DNA of 10,257 nucleotides from RGIG4079 sp045637505 (GCA_045637505.1 JAZTZO010000013.1:1-10257); one strand, 5' to 3'; counted from the stretch's first letter, positions 1 through 6,610 are shown. The notes: generated by a model from the sequence alone, not told the origin. Program-made: numbers and translations.

Positions 1-50
1 GATGAGATGCATCGCCAAGATAAAAAAGAAATTATAACTTACAGAACCAA

Positions 51-82
51 AAATGACAACACGGCATGCCGTGTTGTCATTT
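51..82. repeat. Perfect 32-bp palindrome, terminator-like
   Basis: The sequence from AAATGACAAC to GTTGTCATTT equals its own reverse complement over all 32 bases, with GGCATGCC at the centre. As RNA it would fold into a 14-bp stem with a CATG loop, flanked by A-rich DNA on the left and a short T run on the right, so it could terminate in either direction. A reading frame open from the left edge stops with TAA at 35-37, just before the hairpin, which would suit the end of an upstream + strand gene. That frame is too short to identify. The core ACACGGCATGCCGTGT is nearly repeated at 771-786. It could also be a mobile repeat end (see findings). Confidence 0.75.
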
Positions 83-103
83 AAAAAACTTTTAGTATTT
101 TTG
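73..103 (+). promoter_or_regulatory. Possible Bacteroidetes-type promoter for the 163-270 ORF
   Basis: TATTTTTG at 96-103 matches the -7 consensus TAnnTTTG. GTTG at 73-76 is a three-out-of-four match to the -33 TTTG, with a 19-nt spacer. The -33 lies inside the right arm of the palindrome at 51-82. Transcription would start near 107, giving a leader of about 55 nt containing a weak TCCTG/CAGGA inverted repeat (111-115 and 127-131). Confidence 0.35.
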
Positions 104-162
104 TATCAAATCCTGTAACGGTTTTTCAGGACGACACAAAAACGGAAAAATAAAAGAGGTGA

Positions 163-270
163 ATGAGAAATTTAAATTACACAATTAAAAATTTCTGCGG
201 CAATTGTGAATATCTACATGAGGATAAAATAAGTTCAACGAGTTTCTGCGATTTCAGCGTGAGGTTATGA
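163..270 (+). CDS. Possible 35-residue Cys-rich small protein
   Basis: An ATG at 163 opens 35 codons ending in TGA at 268-270. The peptide has Cys12-x-x-Cys15, His19 and Cys29 (CGNC, then a spacer, then FCDF), an arrangement that could bind zinc. An AGAGG at 155-159 sits only 3 nt before the ATG, which is close for a ribosome binding site, and a plausible promoter lies at 73-103. No family is recognised. It could be a genuine microprotein, the remnant of a longer gene, or chance; the length alone is not significant. The spaced Cys pattern, the AGAGG and the promoter are the only arguments for it. Confidence 0.3.
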   Translation: MRNLNYTIKNFCGNCEYLHEDKISSTSFCDFSVRL

Positions 271-295
271 ATTAAATATATTTTAGGTGTGTTCT

Positions 296-327
296 TTTTA
301 TTGTTTCGGTGATTATTATTACCTTTG
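296..327 (+). promoter_or_regulatory. Promoter of the DUF59 gene, nearly leaderless
   Basis: TACCTTTG at 320-327 is an exact TAnnTTTG -7 element. TTTT at 296-299 sits 20 nt upstream as a weak -33. With the usual distance from the -7 box, transcription begins about 331-334, so the ATG at 335 would have a leader of 0-4 nt and no room for a Shine-Dalgarno sequence. Confidence 0.6.
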
Positions 328-334
328 TGGTATT

Positions 335-655
335 ATGACAGCTGACGAAAAATTACATATTGAAGAGAAGGTTGTAGAGATGATTAAAACCGTCTATGAC
401 CCTGAAATACCCATTGACGTGTATAGTCTTGGGCTTATATACAAAATCGATCTTGCCGATGATGGTGCTTTGAATATTGACATGACTCTCACTGCCCCCA
501 GTTGCCCTGCTGCCGACTTTATTGTCGATGATATGCGCATGAAGGTGGAGAGCGTTGATGGCGTGACAAGTGTGAATATCAATATCGTCTTTGAACCTGA
601 ATGGAACAAAGATATGATGACCGAAGAAGCTAAACTCGAACTCGGATTCTTATAA
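335..655 (+). CDS. DUF59/MIP18-family Fe-S assembly protein (SufT-like)
   Basis: The 106-residue product is a single small DUF59 (MIP18/PaaD-like) domain. Visible family marks are YDPEIP near the N-terminus followed by SLGLIY, then the strand MTLTAPSCP with its conserved Cys, and a C-terminal FEPEWNKDMM. Proteins of this family act in the cytoplasm in iron-sulfur cluster assembly or delivery, often beside suf genes; no suf gene is visible here, so the exact role is inferred. The frame is open further upstream (from 287), but the ATG at 335 is preferred because the -7 promoter element at 320-327 would leave upstream codons untranscribed and the homologous domain begins after it. It appears to be a single-gene unit, with repeats following its stop. 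Confidence 0.85.
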   Translation: MTADEKLHIEEKVVEMIKTVYDPEIPIDVYSLGLIYKIDLADDGALNIDMTLTAPSCPAADFIVDDMRMKVESVDGVTSVNINIVFEPEWNKDMMTEEAKLELGFL

Positions 656-842
656 TGCATAGTTCATAATGCATAATTCATAATTAATTCTAATAAATCT
701 CGGCGAGCACTTCGTGGTTTATAATGCATAATTAACTTAAAAGAAACTCGTTAACTCTCAATTGCCTCGGACACGGCACGCCGAGTCCTACAAGGTTCTC
801 AACTTTCAACTCTCAATTCTCAACTCTCAATTTAACAAATTT
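656..842. repeat. Mosaic of short intergenic repeats
   Basis: Three kinds of repetition fill the gap. TAATGCATA-type units recur near 653, 669 and 722, interspersed with ATTCATAATT. An imperfect palindrome GGACACGGCACGCCGAGTCC lies at 769-788 (arms GGAC/GTCC and CGGC/GCCG, with A-A mismatches). CAACTTTCAACTCTCAATTC-type heptamer repeats run over about 797-833. None looks coding. The + strand frame of the next gene is open through part of this DNA, giving a spurious N-terminal extension. I saw no exact TAnnTTTG promoter for the lpxH-like gene within it. Confidence 0.6.
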
Positions 843-1595
843 GTGCGTAACAAAACATATTTCATATCTGATTTACATCTTGGAGCCTCTTATCTAAAGA
901 ATCCGTTAGATTATGAGCGCAAGGTGGTGCGTTGGCTGCACTCTATCAAAGACTCGGCAAAGGCAATATATCTCCTTGGCGACATATTAGATTATTGGTA
1001 TGAATATCGCAATGTAGTGCCCCGTGGATACACTCGTTTCTTGGGAACTCTTGCCACTCTTGCCGACGAAGGGATTGAGATACATTGGTATATCGGAAAC
1101 CACGATATATGGATATTTGACTACATACCCAACGAAATTGGTGCAACGGTAGTAGATGGATATGAGGTAAAAGAGATTGACGGGCATAGATTCTTCCTAT
1201 CACATGGCGATGGTATAGGCAGCCTCAAACCGGGATTTAAGTTTATTCGTAGCATTTTCCGCAACCGAGTGTGCCAAAAATTATTCTCGGGCATACATCC
1301 CCGCTGGACCATTCCATTTGCTCATAGATGGTCTTCGCATAGTCGCAACTTTACCGATGAAATTCCTCGTTTCTTAGGGGAAAACAAAGAACCATTCATT
1401 CCCTTTGCGCGCAAATGGAATGAGCAACACCAAGATTCTCAAGTTGAGTATTTTGTTTTTGGACATCGTCACATTTTGCTCAATTACGAAATCGAGAACA
1501 ACTCGCGTGTGATTGTTCTTGGCGATTGGATTCACCACTTCTCTTATGCCACATTTGATGGTGAGAATCTCATTCTCGACACATTTAAAGAGTAA
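843..1595 (+). CDS. lpxH: UDP-2,3-diacylglucosamine diphosphatase (LpxH-type metallophosphatase)
   Basis: LpxH hydrolyses UDP-2,3-diacylglucosamine to lipid X and UMP at the inner membrane, an early step of lipid A synthesis. All calcineurin-like metal motifs are present, numbered from the GTG: SDLHLG (Asp10, His12), GDILDYW (Asp47), GNHD (Asn86, His87), SHGDG (His121) and FGHRH (His208, His210). The 250 residues fit the family. The frame stays open upstream to a TTG at 762, but those codons are the CAACTCTCAA repeat tract, so the GTG at 843, just before the KTYFISD strand, is the likely start. A broader LpxH-like phosphoesterase with another substrate cannot be excluded. There is no adjacent lpx gene. 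A hairpin at 1751-1784 is the nearest possible terminator. Confidence 0.82.
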   Translation: MRNKTYFISDLHLGASYLKNPLDYERKVVRWLHSIKDSAKAIYLLGDILDYWYEYRNVVPRGYTRFLGTLATLADEGIEIHWYIGNHDIWIFDYIPNEIGATVVDGYEVKEIDGHRFFLSHGDGIGSLKPGFKFIRSIFRNRVCQKLFSGIHPRWTIPFAHRWSSHSRNFTDEIPRFLGENKEPFIPFARKWNEQHQDSQVEYFVFGHRHILLNYEIENNSRVIVLGDWIHHFSYATFDGENLILDTFKE

Positions 1596-1661
1596 TGAGG
1601 TGAGTTTTTCGCCAAAATAGACGACAAATCAACAAAACATGTTTAACAACATATCATTTTT

Positions 1662-1693
1662 TTTGTCCACACGACAAAAAAAGCCGACCTTTG
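1662..1693 (+). promoter_or_regulatory. Orphan Bacteroidetes-type promoter
   Basis: TTTG at 1662-1665 and GACCTTTG at 1686-1693 are separated by 20 nt, which fits the phylum consensus except for G instead of T at the first -7 base. The -33 and spacer lie in a perfect 10-bp inverted repeat (TTTTTTTGTC at 1658-1667, GACAAAAAAA at 1673-1682, loop CACAC), a possible operator. No + strand gene follows; the next gene is on the opposite strand. Confidence 0.55.
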
Positions 1694-1696
1694 CAT

Positions 1697-1790
1697 CACA
1701 AACCTAAAACAATCTTTTTTACCTTAAGAATTATACCTAATGGAAATCATAAGAACAAGCTCACTTTGTAGTGGGCTTGTTCTTGTTTAT
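1697..1790 (+). ncRNA. Candidate small RNA between promoter and terminator
   Basis: The promoter at 1662-1693 predicts a start near 1697. A strong hairpin at 1751-1784 followed by GTTT would end the transcript near 1790, giving about 94 nt. The only frame is a short one from the ATG at 1740 that runs through the hairpin, so coding is unlikely. The 5' half has two similar ACCTTAA and ACCTAA words (1721 and 1735 regions). Known Bacteroidales small RNA motifs, such as Bacteroidales-1, are likewise bounded by a phylum-type promoter and a terminator, but I cannot confirm membership by eye. Alternatively this is only the terminator region of the lpxH-like gene. Confidence 0.4.
1751..1784 (+). terminator. 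Intrinsic terminator hairpin
   Basis: AAGAACAAGCTCACT (1751-1765) pairs with AGTGGGCTTGTTCTT (1770-1784) as a 15-bp stem with one G-U pair and a TTGT loop, followed by GTTTAT. It lies between convergent genes and could end the candidate small RNA, the lpxH-like transcript or, less well, the opposite-strand gene. Confidence 0.7.
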
Positions 1791-1811
1791 AGACATAGCA
1801 TGACCATGTTA

Positions 1812-2345
1812 TCAAATATTATAATACACTACTACTTTGACATGATAATAACCTGAAGGATAATGCCCATAGCTGTTTTGCTCGTGAACATATACACCTG
1901 TTATACAATTATCGGTCATTAAGTCCTCTATTCTTTCTTTTTGAAGAGCCGAAACATGCCCTATACATATACCACATTGCTCAACTCTAATTAAATCATT
2001 GCCTTTACTCATCTTGAGTTGTAGTTCATCACCTGGCAATAACCCCGATAATATCTTTTTTGCGCAATCGTTCACTCCATAAGCAGTAGTAATGTCAACA
2101 ATCTCTTTTCTATCATGTTTATGATTCTCTACTACATTTCTTAAAAGCGTAGTTTGAGATTCATATAATTCATCTCCAAGCAAACGCCGACATCTCTCCT
2201 CAGGAGTCTCACTTTTTATTGGATTTGAATATGACGAATTTGACTTTGAAATATTATCCATAATTTTACAAAACAGCAAAACAGGAATCAAAATTAATCC
2301 AGTTAACGCCAAACTGTCTATTGTAATAAATAATATACTATTCAT
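1812..2345 (-). CDS. Orphan membrane-anchored protein with HIRAN-like region
   Basis: This 177-residue product has one hydrophobic segment at about 4-27 (ILFITIDSLALTGLILIPVL), then a charged, low-complexity linker and a soluble region. Residues about 100-143 (GLLPGDELQLKMSKGNDLIRV, then CGICIGHVSAL) have the L-x-G-D-x-L-x-L...N-D...G...IG layout of HIRAN-type beta domains, which are found fused to helicases or alone; this assignment is weak. The tail is rich in Tyr and His. The ATG at 2345 is chosen over the in-frame TTG at 2351 because AGAGGA (2353-2358) lies 7 nt before it, one of the few clear Shine-Dalgarno sites here. The coding DNA is visibly AT-rich, which fits a lineage-specific or acquired gene. 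Function unknown. Confidence 0.65.
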   Translation of the reverse strand: MNSILFITIDSLALTGLILIPVLLFCKIMDNISKSNSSYSNPIKSETPEERCRRLLGDELYESQTTLLRNVVENHKHDRKEIVDITTAYGVNDCAKKILSGLLPGDELQLKMSKGNDLIRVEQCGICIGHVSALQKERIEDLMTDNCITGVYVHEQNSYGHYPSGYYHVKVVVYYNI

Positions 2346-2366
2346 ATACAAATCCTCTTTTATTTA

Positions 2367-2374
2367 CAAATATA
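2367..2374 (-). promoter_or_regulatory. -7 element of the orphan membrane gene
   Basis: Read on the minus strand this is TATATTTG, matching TAnnTTTG. It would give a leader of about 18 nt that includes the AGAGGA ribosome site. No good TTTG is seen 19-21 nt upstream; the nearest is a TTG at 2400-2398. Confidence 0.4.
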
Positions 2375-2486
2375 CAAATTTCTTGTGTGAACTATTGCAA
2401 TGCTACCTCTAAATCGACTTTTTGTTACCATCCTCTCTTTGCTCGCTGTGTTCTCCCCTTACACTTGAACTGCACCTATATGTTAT

Positions 2487-2533
2487 ACAAAAATAACAGC
2501 GACTTTTCTTCTCGAAAGGTCGCTGTCGTTATT
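2487..2533 (-). terminator. Terminator of the M23 peptidase gene
   Basis: GAAAGGTCGCT (2514-2524) and AGCGACTTTTC (2498-2508) form an 11-bp stem with one wobble pair, extended by AATAAC/GTTATT (2492-2497 and 2528-2533) past a 3-nt bulge. On the minus strand it is followed by TTATTTTTG, and it starts about 20 nt after the peptidase stop. The rest of the gap, 2375-2486, shows nothing I can name. Confidence 0.75.
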
Positions 2534-2554
2534 TATATCGTATTATTTATGTTT

Positions 2555-3526
2555 TTATCTACGAGATTTTTTTGATTTAGATTTTGATTTGCTCTTTGAC
2601 TTTGAGCTTGCAGTTGCTTTGCTTTTGCTCTTTTTAGATGATGATTTAGCCGCTTTTACTGAAGCTGATTTTGATTTTTTAGAGCTTGACTTGGTATATC
2701 TTGACTTATTTGCTTTAGAAGTATAAGTCTTTTTAGCTTGATAAGTGCTCTTTGCGTAAGACTTTTGAGCTGCAGCTGGAGAATAGTTACGAGCGTTTTG
2801 GTAAGTATTCTTGTTGAATGTGAATACATCGCTGTGAACAGTAGCATTTGCAAAGTCAATAATCGCAGCAGGGTTAATTGCTACACCCATGTAACGAGTT
2901 TCAAAGTGAAGGTGTGCACCAAAACTGCGACCAGTGTTACCACCGAGACCAATAGGCTCACCTGCTTTTACATATTGATTACGCTTTACAAGGTGTTTTG
3001 AGAAGTGGCCATAAACTGTTTCAAGGCCATTGTCGTGGCGAAGTACTACATAGTTACCATAACCACCAGCTTCATAATTAACGATGCGCACACGGCCATT
3101 AAATGCTGCTCTAACAGTGTCGCCAGTGCTCAATCGCATATCAACACCACGGTGCATGCGACGGAAACGGGGACGATAGCCATAATTAGAAGTTACTGCA
3201 CCAGGAACTGGCATATGATAGCCTGTAACATCAATTTTTGCGATAGCGGGGATTTCTACACCTTCATAACAATTTACGCGAGGGCTATTCCAGCCATATG
3301 ATTCATCAATATCGCTAATTGTTATTGATTCTTGTTCGTTACCGAGTACTCCGTTTACAAATTTGTTTGTTTCCTCGTTTTTAATTTTGTTGGCGTTGTT
3401 TCCTACTCCAGCAATATAATTTTTGTGCATCATCGCATGACGATTACTTTGAGCTTGAGTAGAAACAGTTGCGCAAAGCGCGATTAAAAATAATGTTGTT
3501 GTCTTAATAATCTTATTCAAATTCAT
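2555..3526 (-). CDS. Exported M23-family metallopeptidase with Lys/Ser-rich tail
   Basis: Likely a periplasmic peptidoglycan endopeptidase, or a LytM-type regulator of one. Order in the 323 residues: a signal peptide at about 1-26 (KIIKTTTLFLIALCA, then TQAQ); a spacer; an M23 (LytM) domain at about 104-226; and a basic tail at about 250-323. The zinc and catalytic pattern is complete: HRGVD (His125, Asp129), His174 in YGHFS, and HLHFE (His205, His207). An active enzyme is therefore expected, unlike degenerate EnvC/NlpD-type activators. The tail is almost all Lys, Ser, Ala and Thr with repeated KS dipeptides and ends KKSRR; it is low-complexity and strongly basic. A good promoter lies at 3621-3651 and a terminator follows the stop, so the gene is probably transcribed alone. 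Confidence 0.9.
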   Translation of the reverse strand: MNLNKIIKTTTLFLIALCATVSTQAQSNRHAMMHKNYIAGVGNNANKIKNEETNKFVNGVLGNEQESITISDIDESYGWNSPRVNCYEGVEIPAIAKIDVTGYHMPVPGAVTSNYGYRPRFRRMHRGVDMRLSTGDTVRAAFNGRVRIVNYEAGGYGNYVVLRHDNGLETVYGHFSKHLVKRNQYVKAGEPIGLGGNTGRSFGAHLHFETRYMGVAINPAAIIDFANATVHSDVFTFNKNTYQNARNYSPAAAQKSYAKSTYQAKKTYTSKANKSRYTKSSSKKSKSASVKAAKSSSKKSKSKATASSKSKSKSKSKSKKSRR

Positions 3527-3620
3527 CTTTTTTAATTTTGCGTCCTAAGTTGTTATAAGTTCAAAATTAGAGAGAGATAAGGACGAGTTTAAAATATTTT
3601 TACTTTTACTTCAACGGTGG

Positions 3621-3651
3621 CAAAGGTACAATGATTAGTTTGAGTACCAAA
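3621..3651 (-). promoter_or_regulatory. Consensus promoter of the M23 peptidase gene
   Basis: On the minus strand, TTTG (3651-3648) is followed after 19 nt by TACCTTTG (3628-3621), an exact match to both elements of the Bacteroidetes consensus. The start would be near 3617, leaving a leader of about 90 nt before the ATG at 3526. The ATG is preceded by an A-rich AAAAAAG rather than a strong Shine-Dalgarno site. Confidence 0.8.
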
Positions 3652-3732
3652 CAATTGCACAAATAAAAAATGTGAATTGAAAAAGAGAAATCTTAAAAAA
3701 CGCATCTAACACACTGTTAATCAACATACTAA

Positions 3733-3797
3733 AAATTAACATTTTTATTGCAACTTTTTTGAGTGTGCACATTTCGTTGCGCACCAAATGTTAATTT
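3733..3797 (-). terminator. Possible terminator hairpin downstream of recG
   Basis: AAATTAACATTT (3733-3744) and AAATGTTAATTT (3786-3797) form a perfect 12-bp inverted repeat. Inside it, GTGTGC (3763-3768) can pair with GCGCAC (3779-3784) with one wobble. On the minus strand the outer stem is followed by TTAG after its own T run, a weak U tract. A second AT-rich pairing, 3801-3811 with 3825-3836, spans the recG stop. Beyond these and the M23 promoter, the 305-nt gap 3527-3831 shows nothing else. Confidence 0.35.
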
Positions 3798-3831
3798 GTG
3801 GTTAAAATTTGTTTTCAAAATGAGCAAAATT

Positions 3832-5931
3832 TTAACTTATCAGCCCCCAATTGATGTTTTTTGCGAATAAAATATCGAGTTGACGGCGCAAAATTACATG
3901 ATTTTGTTGCATCAAATCGGGGTCATCATCAAGTATATCTGATGCTGTATTACGTGCTAATTGAATAATCTGCCCATCGGTGGCAAGATTAGCAATGTGC
4001 AAGTCAAATGCGATACCGCTTTGCATTGTTCCCTCAAGGTCACCAGGCCCGCGCATTTTCAAGTCGGCTTCAGCCACTACAAATCCGTCGGTAGTTGAGG
4101 TCATTATTTCTAACCGTTGGCGTGTTTCTTTAGCGATTTTCACTTTGGTCATCAATATACAATAACTTTGATCGGCCCCACGCCCCACTCTACCTCTTAA
4201 TTGGTGCAGTTGCGACAACCCAAATCGCTCGGCATTCTCAATTATCATCGTCGTAGCATTTGGAACATTTACGCCCACCTCTATTACGGTTGTTGCAACC
4301 AATATTTGTGCTTGATTAGATGCAAACAACGACATTTGATGATCTTTCTCGGCCGGTTTCATTTTACCATGCACAAAAGCTACACGATAAGATGGGAATG
4401 TTTCGCATATCAATTCATAGCCCTCTTCAAGGCTTTGCAAATCGAGTTTTTCATTTTCTTGAATGAGAGGGTACACGATATATACCTGTCGCCCTTGTTT
4501 TAATTGTCGGCCCACGGCTTGATAAACTTGCATTCGTTGCTCTTGCTCATCGCCATAACGCAACAATGTCTGCACAGGTTTGCGTCCTGGTGGCAATTCA
4601 TCAATCACCGACACATCAAGGTCGCCATATACAGTCATAGCTAATGTGCGAGGAATGGGTGTTGCAGTCATCACAAGCACATGGGGAGGTGTAGAATTCT
4701 TCTTCCACAAGCGAGCGCGTTGTGCCACGCCAAATCGATGTTGCTCATCAATAACTACAAATCCAAGATTATTGAATTGCACATTATCTTCAATTACGGC
4801 ATGTGTGCCTATTAATATATGTAGCGAACCATCTTGTAACTGCTCATGAATGAGATCTCGCTGTTTTTTGCGAGTTGAACCGGTTAGTAGCTTCACATTG
4901 ATACCTATTGGAGCAACTAACTGTGATATAGTTTCGAAATGTTGTGTTGCCAATATTTCGGTAGGCGCCATTAAGCAAGCTTGCGTATTATTATCAACTG
5001 CGATGAGCATACACAATAGTGCTACAAGAGTTTTTCCACTACCCACATCGCCTTGCAATAAACGATTCATCTGTTTTCCGCTACCCATGTCGGCACGAAT
5101 CTCTTTTATCACTCGTTTTTGGGCTCCGGTGAGTTCAAATGGCAATTGTTGAGTATAGAATGCGTTGAAGAAATGCCCTATGCGTGGAAAATGGAATCCA
5201 CGAATCACAGCCGAGCGCTTGCGTGTGTAGCGCAATATATTTAGTTGCATATAGAACAACTCTTCAAACTTAAATCTTAATCGAGCTCGTTGCAACTGCT
5301 CATTATTTTGAGGATTGTGAATCGTAGTAATCGCTTGTGGCAACGGCATGAGATTTAATCGCGCCAAAATCTCTTGGGGCAATGTTTCAGAAATTTGGTT
5401 TATCGCCGTGAGCGCAGTGTGTATATAATTAAACAATGTGCGCGACGACACACCTCTATTGCGCAATGTCTCGGTCAACGGATACACACCTCTCAACCCT
5501 TGCATAGCGCCTGCGGCTGCAACGGGGTCAACCTCGGGGTGCACCATGCTCCAACGGTTATTAAACTCCGTTGGTTTTCCAAACAACACATATTCGTTAC
5601 CAGGGAGATATGCTCCCTTTATCGACTTAATGCGTTGAAACCACACTACCTCAATTGTTCCTGTGCCATCAGTAAACAATCCCACCAGACGGCTCTTTGC
5701 CCCCACGCCCTGCACCGTGAAGTTAATAAAACGCCCTTTTAACTGTATTGATGGCATATCACCATGCAGTTCACGAATTTTATATATCGATGAGCGGTCG
5801 AGGTAATGGGTAGGAAAATGATATAGCAGGTCATAATATGATTTTATGCCCAGTTGTTTTTCCAACAATTCGGCGCGTTTAGGGCCTACTCCTTTAAGAT
5901 ACTTTATGTCAAAATTGCGCAATCTATTCAT
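3832..5931 (-). CDS. recG: ATP-dependent DNA helicase RecG
   Basis: RecG remodels stalled replication forks and branch-migrates Holliday junctions. The 699 residues are full length for the family. An N-terminal wedge/OB region (about 1-220) begins with the helix-hairpin YLKGVGPKRAELL. The helicase motifs follow in order: Walker A GDVGSGKT (294-301), APTEILA, IGTHAVIED, the DEQH box (395-398), TATPIPRT (422-429), and the C-terminal TTVIEVGVNVPNAT and QLRGRVGRG blocks. The family's characteristic GDLDVSVIDELPPGR is intact. The ATG overlaps the ispD stop as ATGA (5928-5931), so translation is probably coupled and the gene is expressed from the ispD promoter. This pairing is usual in Bacteroidetes as I know them. 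I see no sign of damage. Confidence 0.97.
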   Translation of the reverse strand: MNRLRNFDIKYLKGVGPKRAELLEKQLGIKSYYDLLYHFPTHYLDRSSIYKIRELHGDMPSIQLKGRFINFTVQGVGAKSRLVGLFTDGTGTIEVVWFQRIKSIKGAYLPGNEYVLFGKPTEFNNRWSMVHPEVDPVAAAGAMQGLRGVYPLTETLRNRGVSSRTLFNYIHTALTAINQISETLPQEILARLNLMPLPQAITTIHNPQNNEQLQRARLRFKFEELFYMQLNILRYTRKRSAVIRGFHFPRIGHFFNAFYTQQLPFELTGAQKRVIKEIRADMGSGKQMNRLLQGDVGSGKTLVALLCMLIAVDNNTQACLMAPTEILATQHFETISQLVAPIGINVKLLTGSTRKKQRDLIHEQLQDGSLHILIGTHAVIEDNVQFNNLGFVVIDEQHRFGVAQRARLWKKNSTPPHVLVMTATPIPRTLAMTVYGDLDVSVIDELPPGRKPVQTLLRYGDEQEQRMQVYQAVGRQLKQGRQVYIVYPLIQENEKLDLQSLEEGYELICETFPSYRVAFVHGKMKPAEKDHQMSLFASNQAQILVATTVIEVGVNVPNATTMIIENAERFGLSQLHQLRGRVGRGADQSYCILMTKVKIAKETRQRLEIMTSTTDGFVVAEADLKMRGPGDLEGTMQSGIAFDLHIANLATDGQIIQLARNTASDILDDDPDLMQQNHVILRRQLDILFAKNINWGLIS

Positions 5932-6605
5932 CTTTGTCGCAAGTAAAGTTGGGCAATTTCGATATCAAGCGGATTTGTTATCTTTATATTATATGTGTCA
6001 CCTTCCACAAGAGCCACATCATATCCCAATGCAGCCAACACCGAAGCGTCATCGGTAAAAGTGGCATCAAATGGCAATGAGTAGGCCTCAATAAGTTTAT
6101 CGGCATGAAATGCTTGAGGTGTTTGAACGGCTTTATATAGTGAGCGATCGACTGGAGTTGATCCCGACTCAACTATTTGTCGCAACGAATCGGTCACCGA
6201 CACCACAGGGATAGCCCCTACTGCATCGTCGAGAGCGCTAATTAGTCGTTCTACCATCATGGAATCAACAATAGGACGAGCGCCATCGTGAACAGTGATT
6301 ACCTGTGCATCGGCAGGGATTTCATCGATAGCATTCTTTACCGATTGCCAACGAGTATCGCCACCCTCCACTACTTTGGGCGATATGAATGAATACTTCT
6401 CACACAATTCGGTCCAATAATCAACAAAATCACGATTTAAGACCAACACGATTTGCGATTGAGGCAAAGCACAGCGCATATTCTCAATCGTGTGCATCAA
6501 TACCGGACGGCCATTCATCAAGCAATACTGCTTGGGCAACGCAGCGCCAAATCGGCTACCACTACCAGCAGCTACTATTATATTATATATGTGTTGAGCA
6601 TTCAT
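5928..6605 (-). CDS. ispD: 2-C-methyl-D-erythritol 4-phosphate cytidylyltransferase
   Basis: IspD joins CTP and 2-C-methyl-D-erythritol 4-phosphate in the MEP pathway to isoprenoids, which supplies undecaprenyl carriers and quinones. The 225 residues match the family length. Motifs: VAAGSGSRFG (11-20, with Arg18) and Lys25 for nucleotide binding, TVHDGARP (104-111), SLYKAVQTPQAF (155-166), and FTDDASV followed by GDTYNIKITNPLD (202-214), with Lys208 in NIKIT. The start is fixed: the first strand begins only a few codons after the ATG at 6605 and there is no other start codon before the motif. The -7 promoter box ends 5 nt before that ATG, so the mRNA is probably nearly leaderless. It overlaps recG by 4 nt. 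Confidence 0.97.
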   Translation of the reverse strand: MNAQHIYNIIVAAGSGSRFGAALPKQYCLMNGRPVLMHTIENMRCALPQSQIVLVLNRDFVDYWTELCEKYSFISPKVVEGGDTRWQSVKNAIDEIPADAQVITVHDGARPIVDSMMVERLISALDDAVGAIPVVSVTDSLRQIVESGSTPVDRSLYKAVQTPQAFHADKLIEAYSLPFDATFTDDASVLAALGYDVALVEGDTYNIKITNPLDIEIAQLYLRQR

Positions 6606-6610
6606 TAATG

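Noticed and set aside
1..84. A frame open from the left edge through the palindrome to TAA at 82-84
   Set aside because: The alternative frame stopping at 35-37 leaves the hairpin in a sensible terminator position; too little sequence to choose a gene, so no CDS is listed.
656..842. A CRISPR-like array in the CAACTCTCAA and CATAATGCATAA repeats
   Set aside because: The units are 7-14 nt, irregular and lack unique spacers of constant length; no cas gene is present.
762..842. The longer LpxH-like start at TTG 762
   Set aside because: The extra residues are translated repeat DNA, and the first metal-binding motif lies normally spaced from the GTG at 843.
1740..1856. A 38-codon + strand frame starting at the ATG at 1740
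   Set aside because: It runs straight through the terminator hairpin and into the 3' end of the opposite gene, has no ribosome site, and shows no motif.
2387..2575. A 62-codon + strand frame between the orphan gene and the M23 gene
   Set aside because: It covers the M23 terminator hairpin and the end of the M23 gene in antisense; composition is not protein-like and no start signals are seen.
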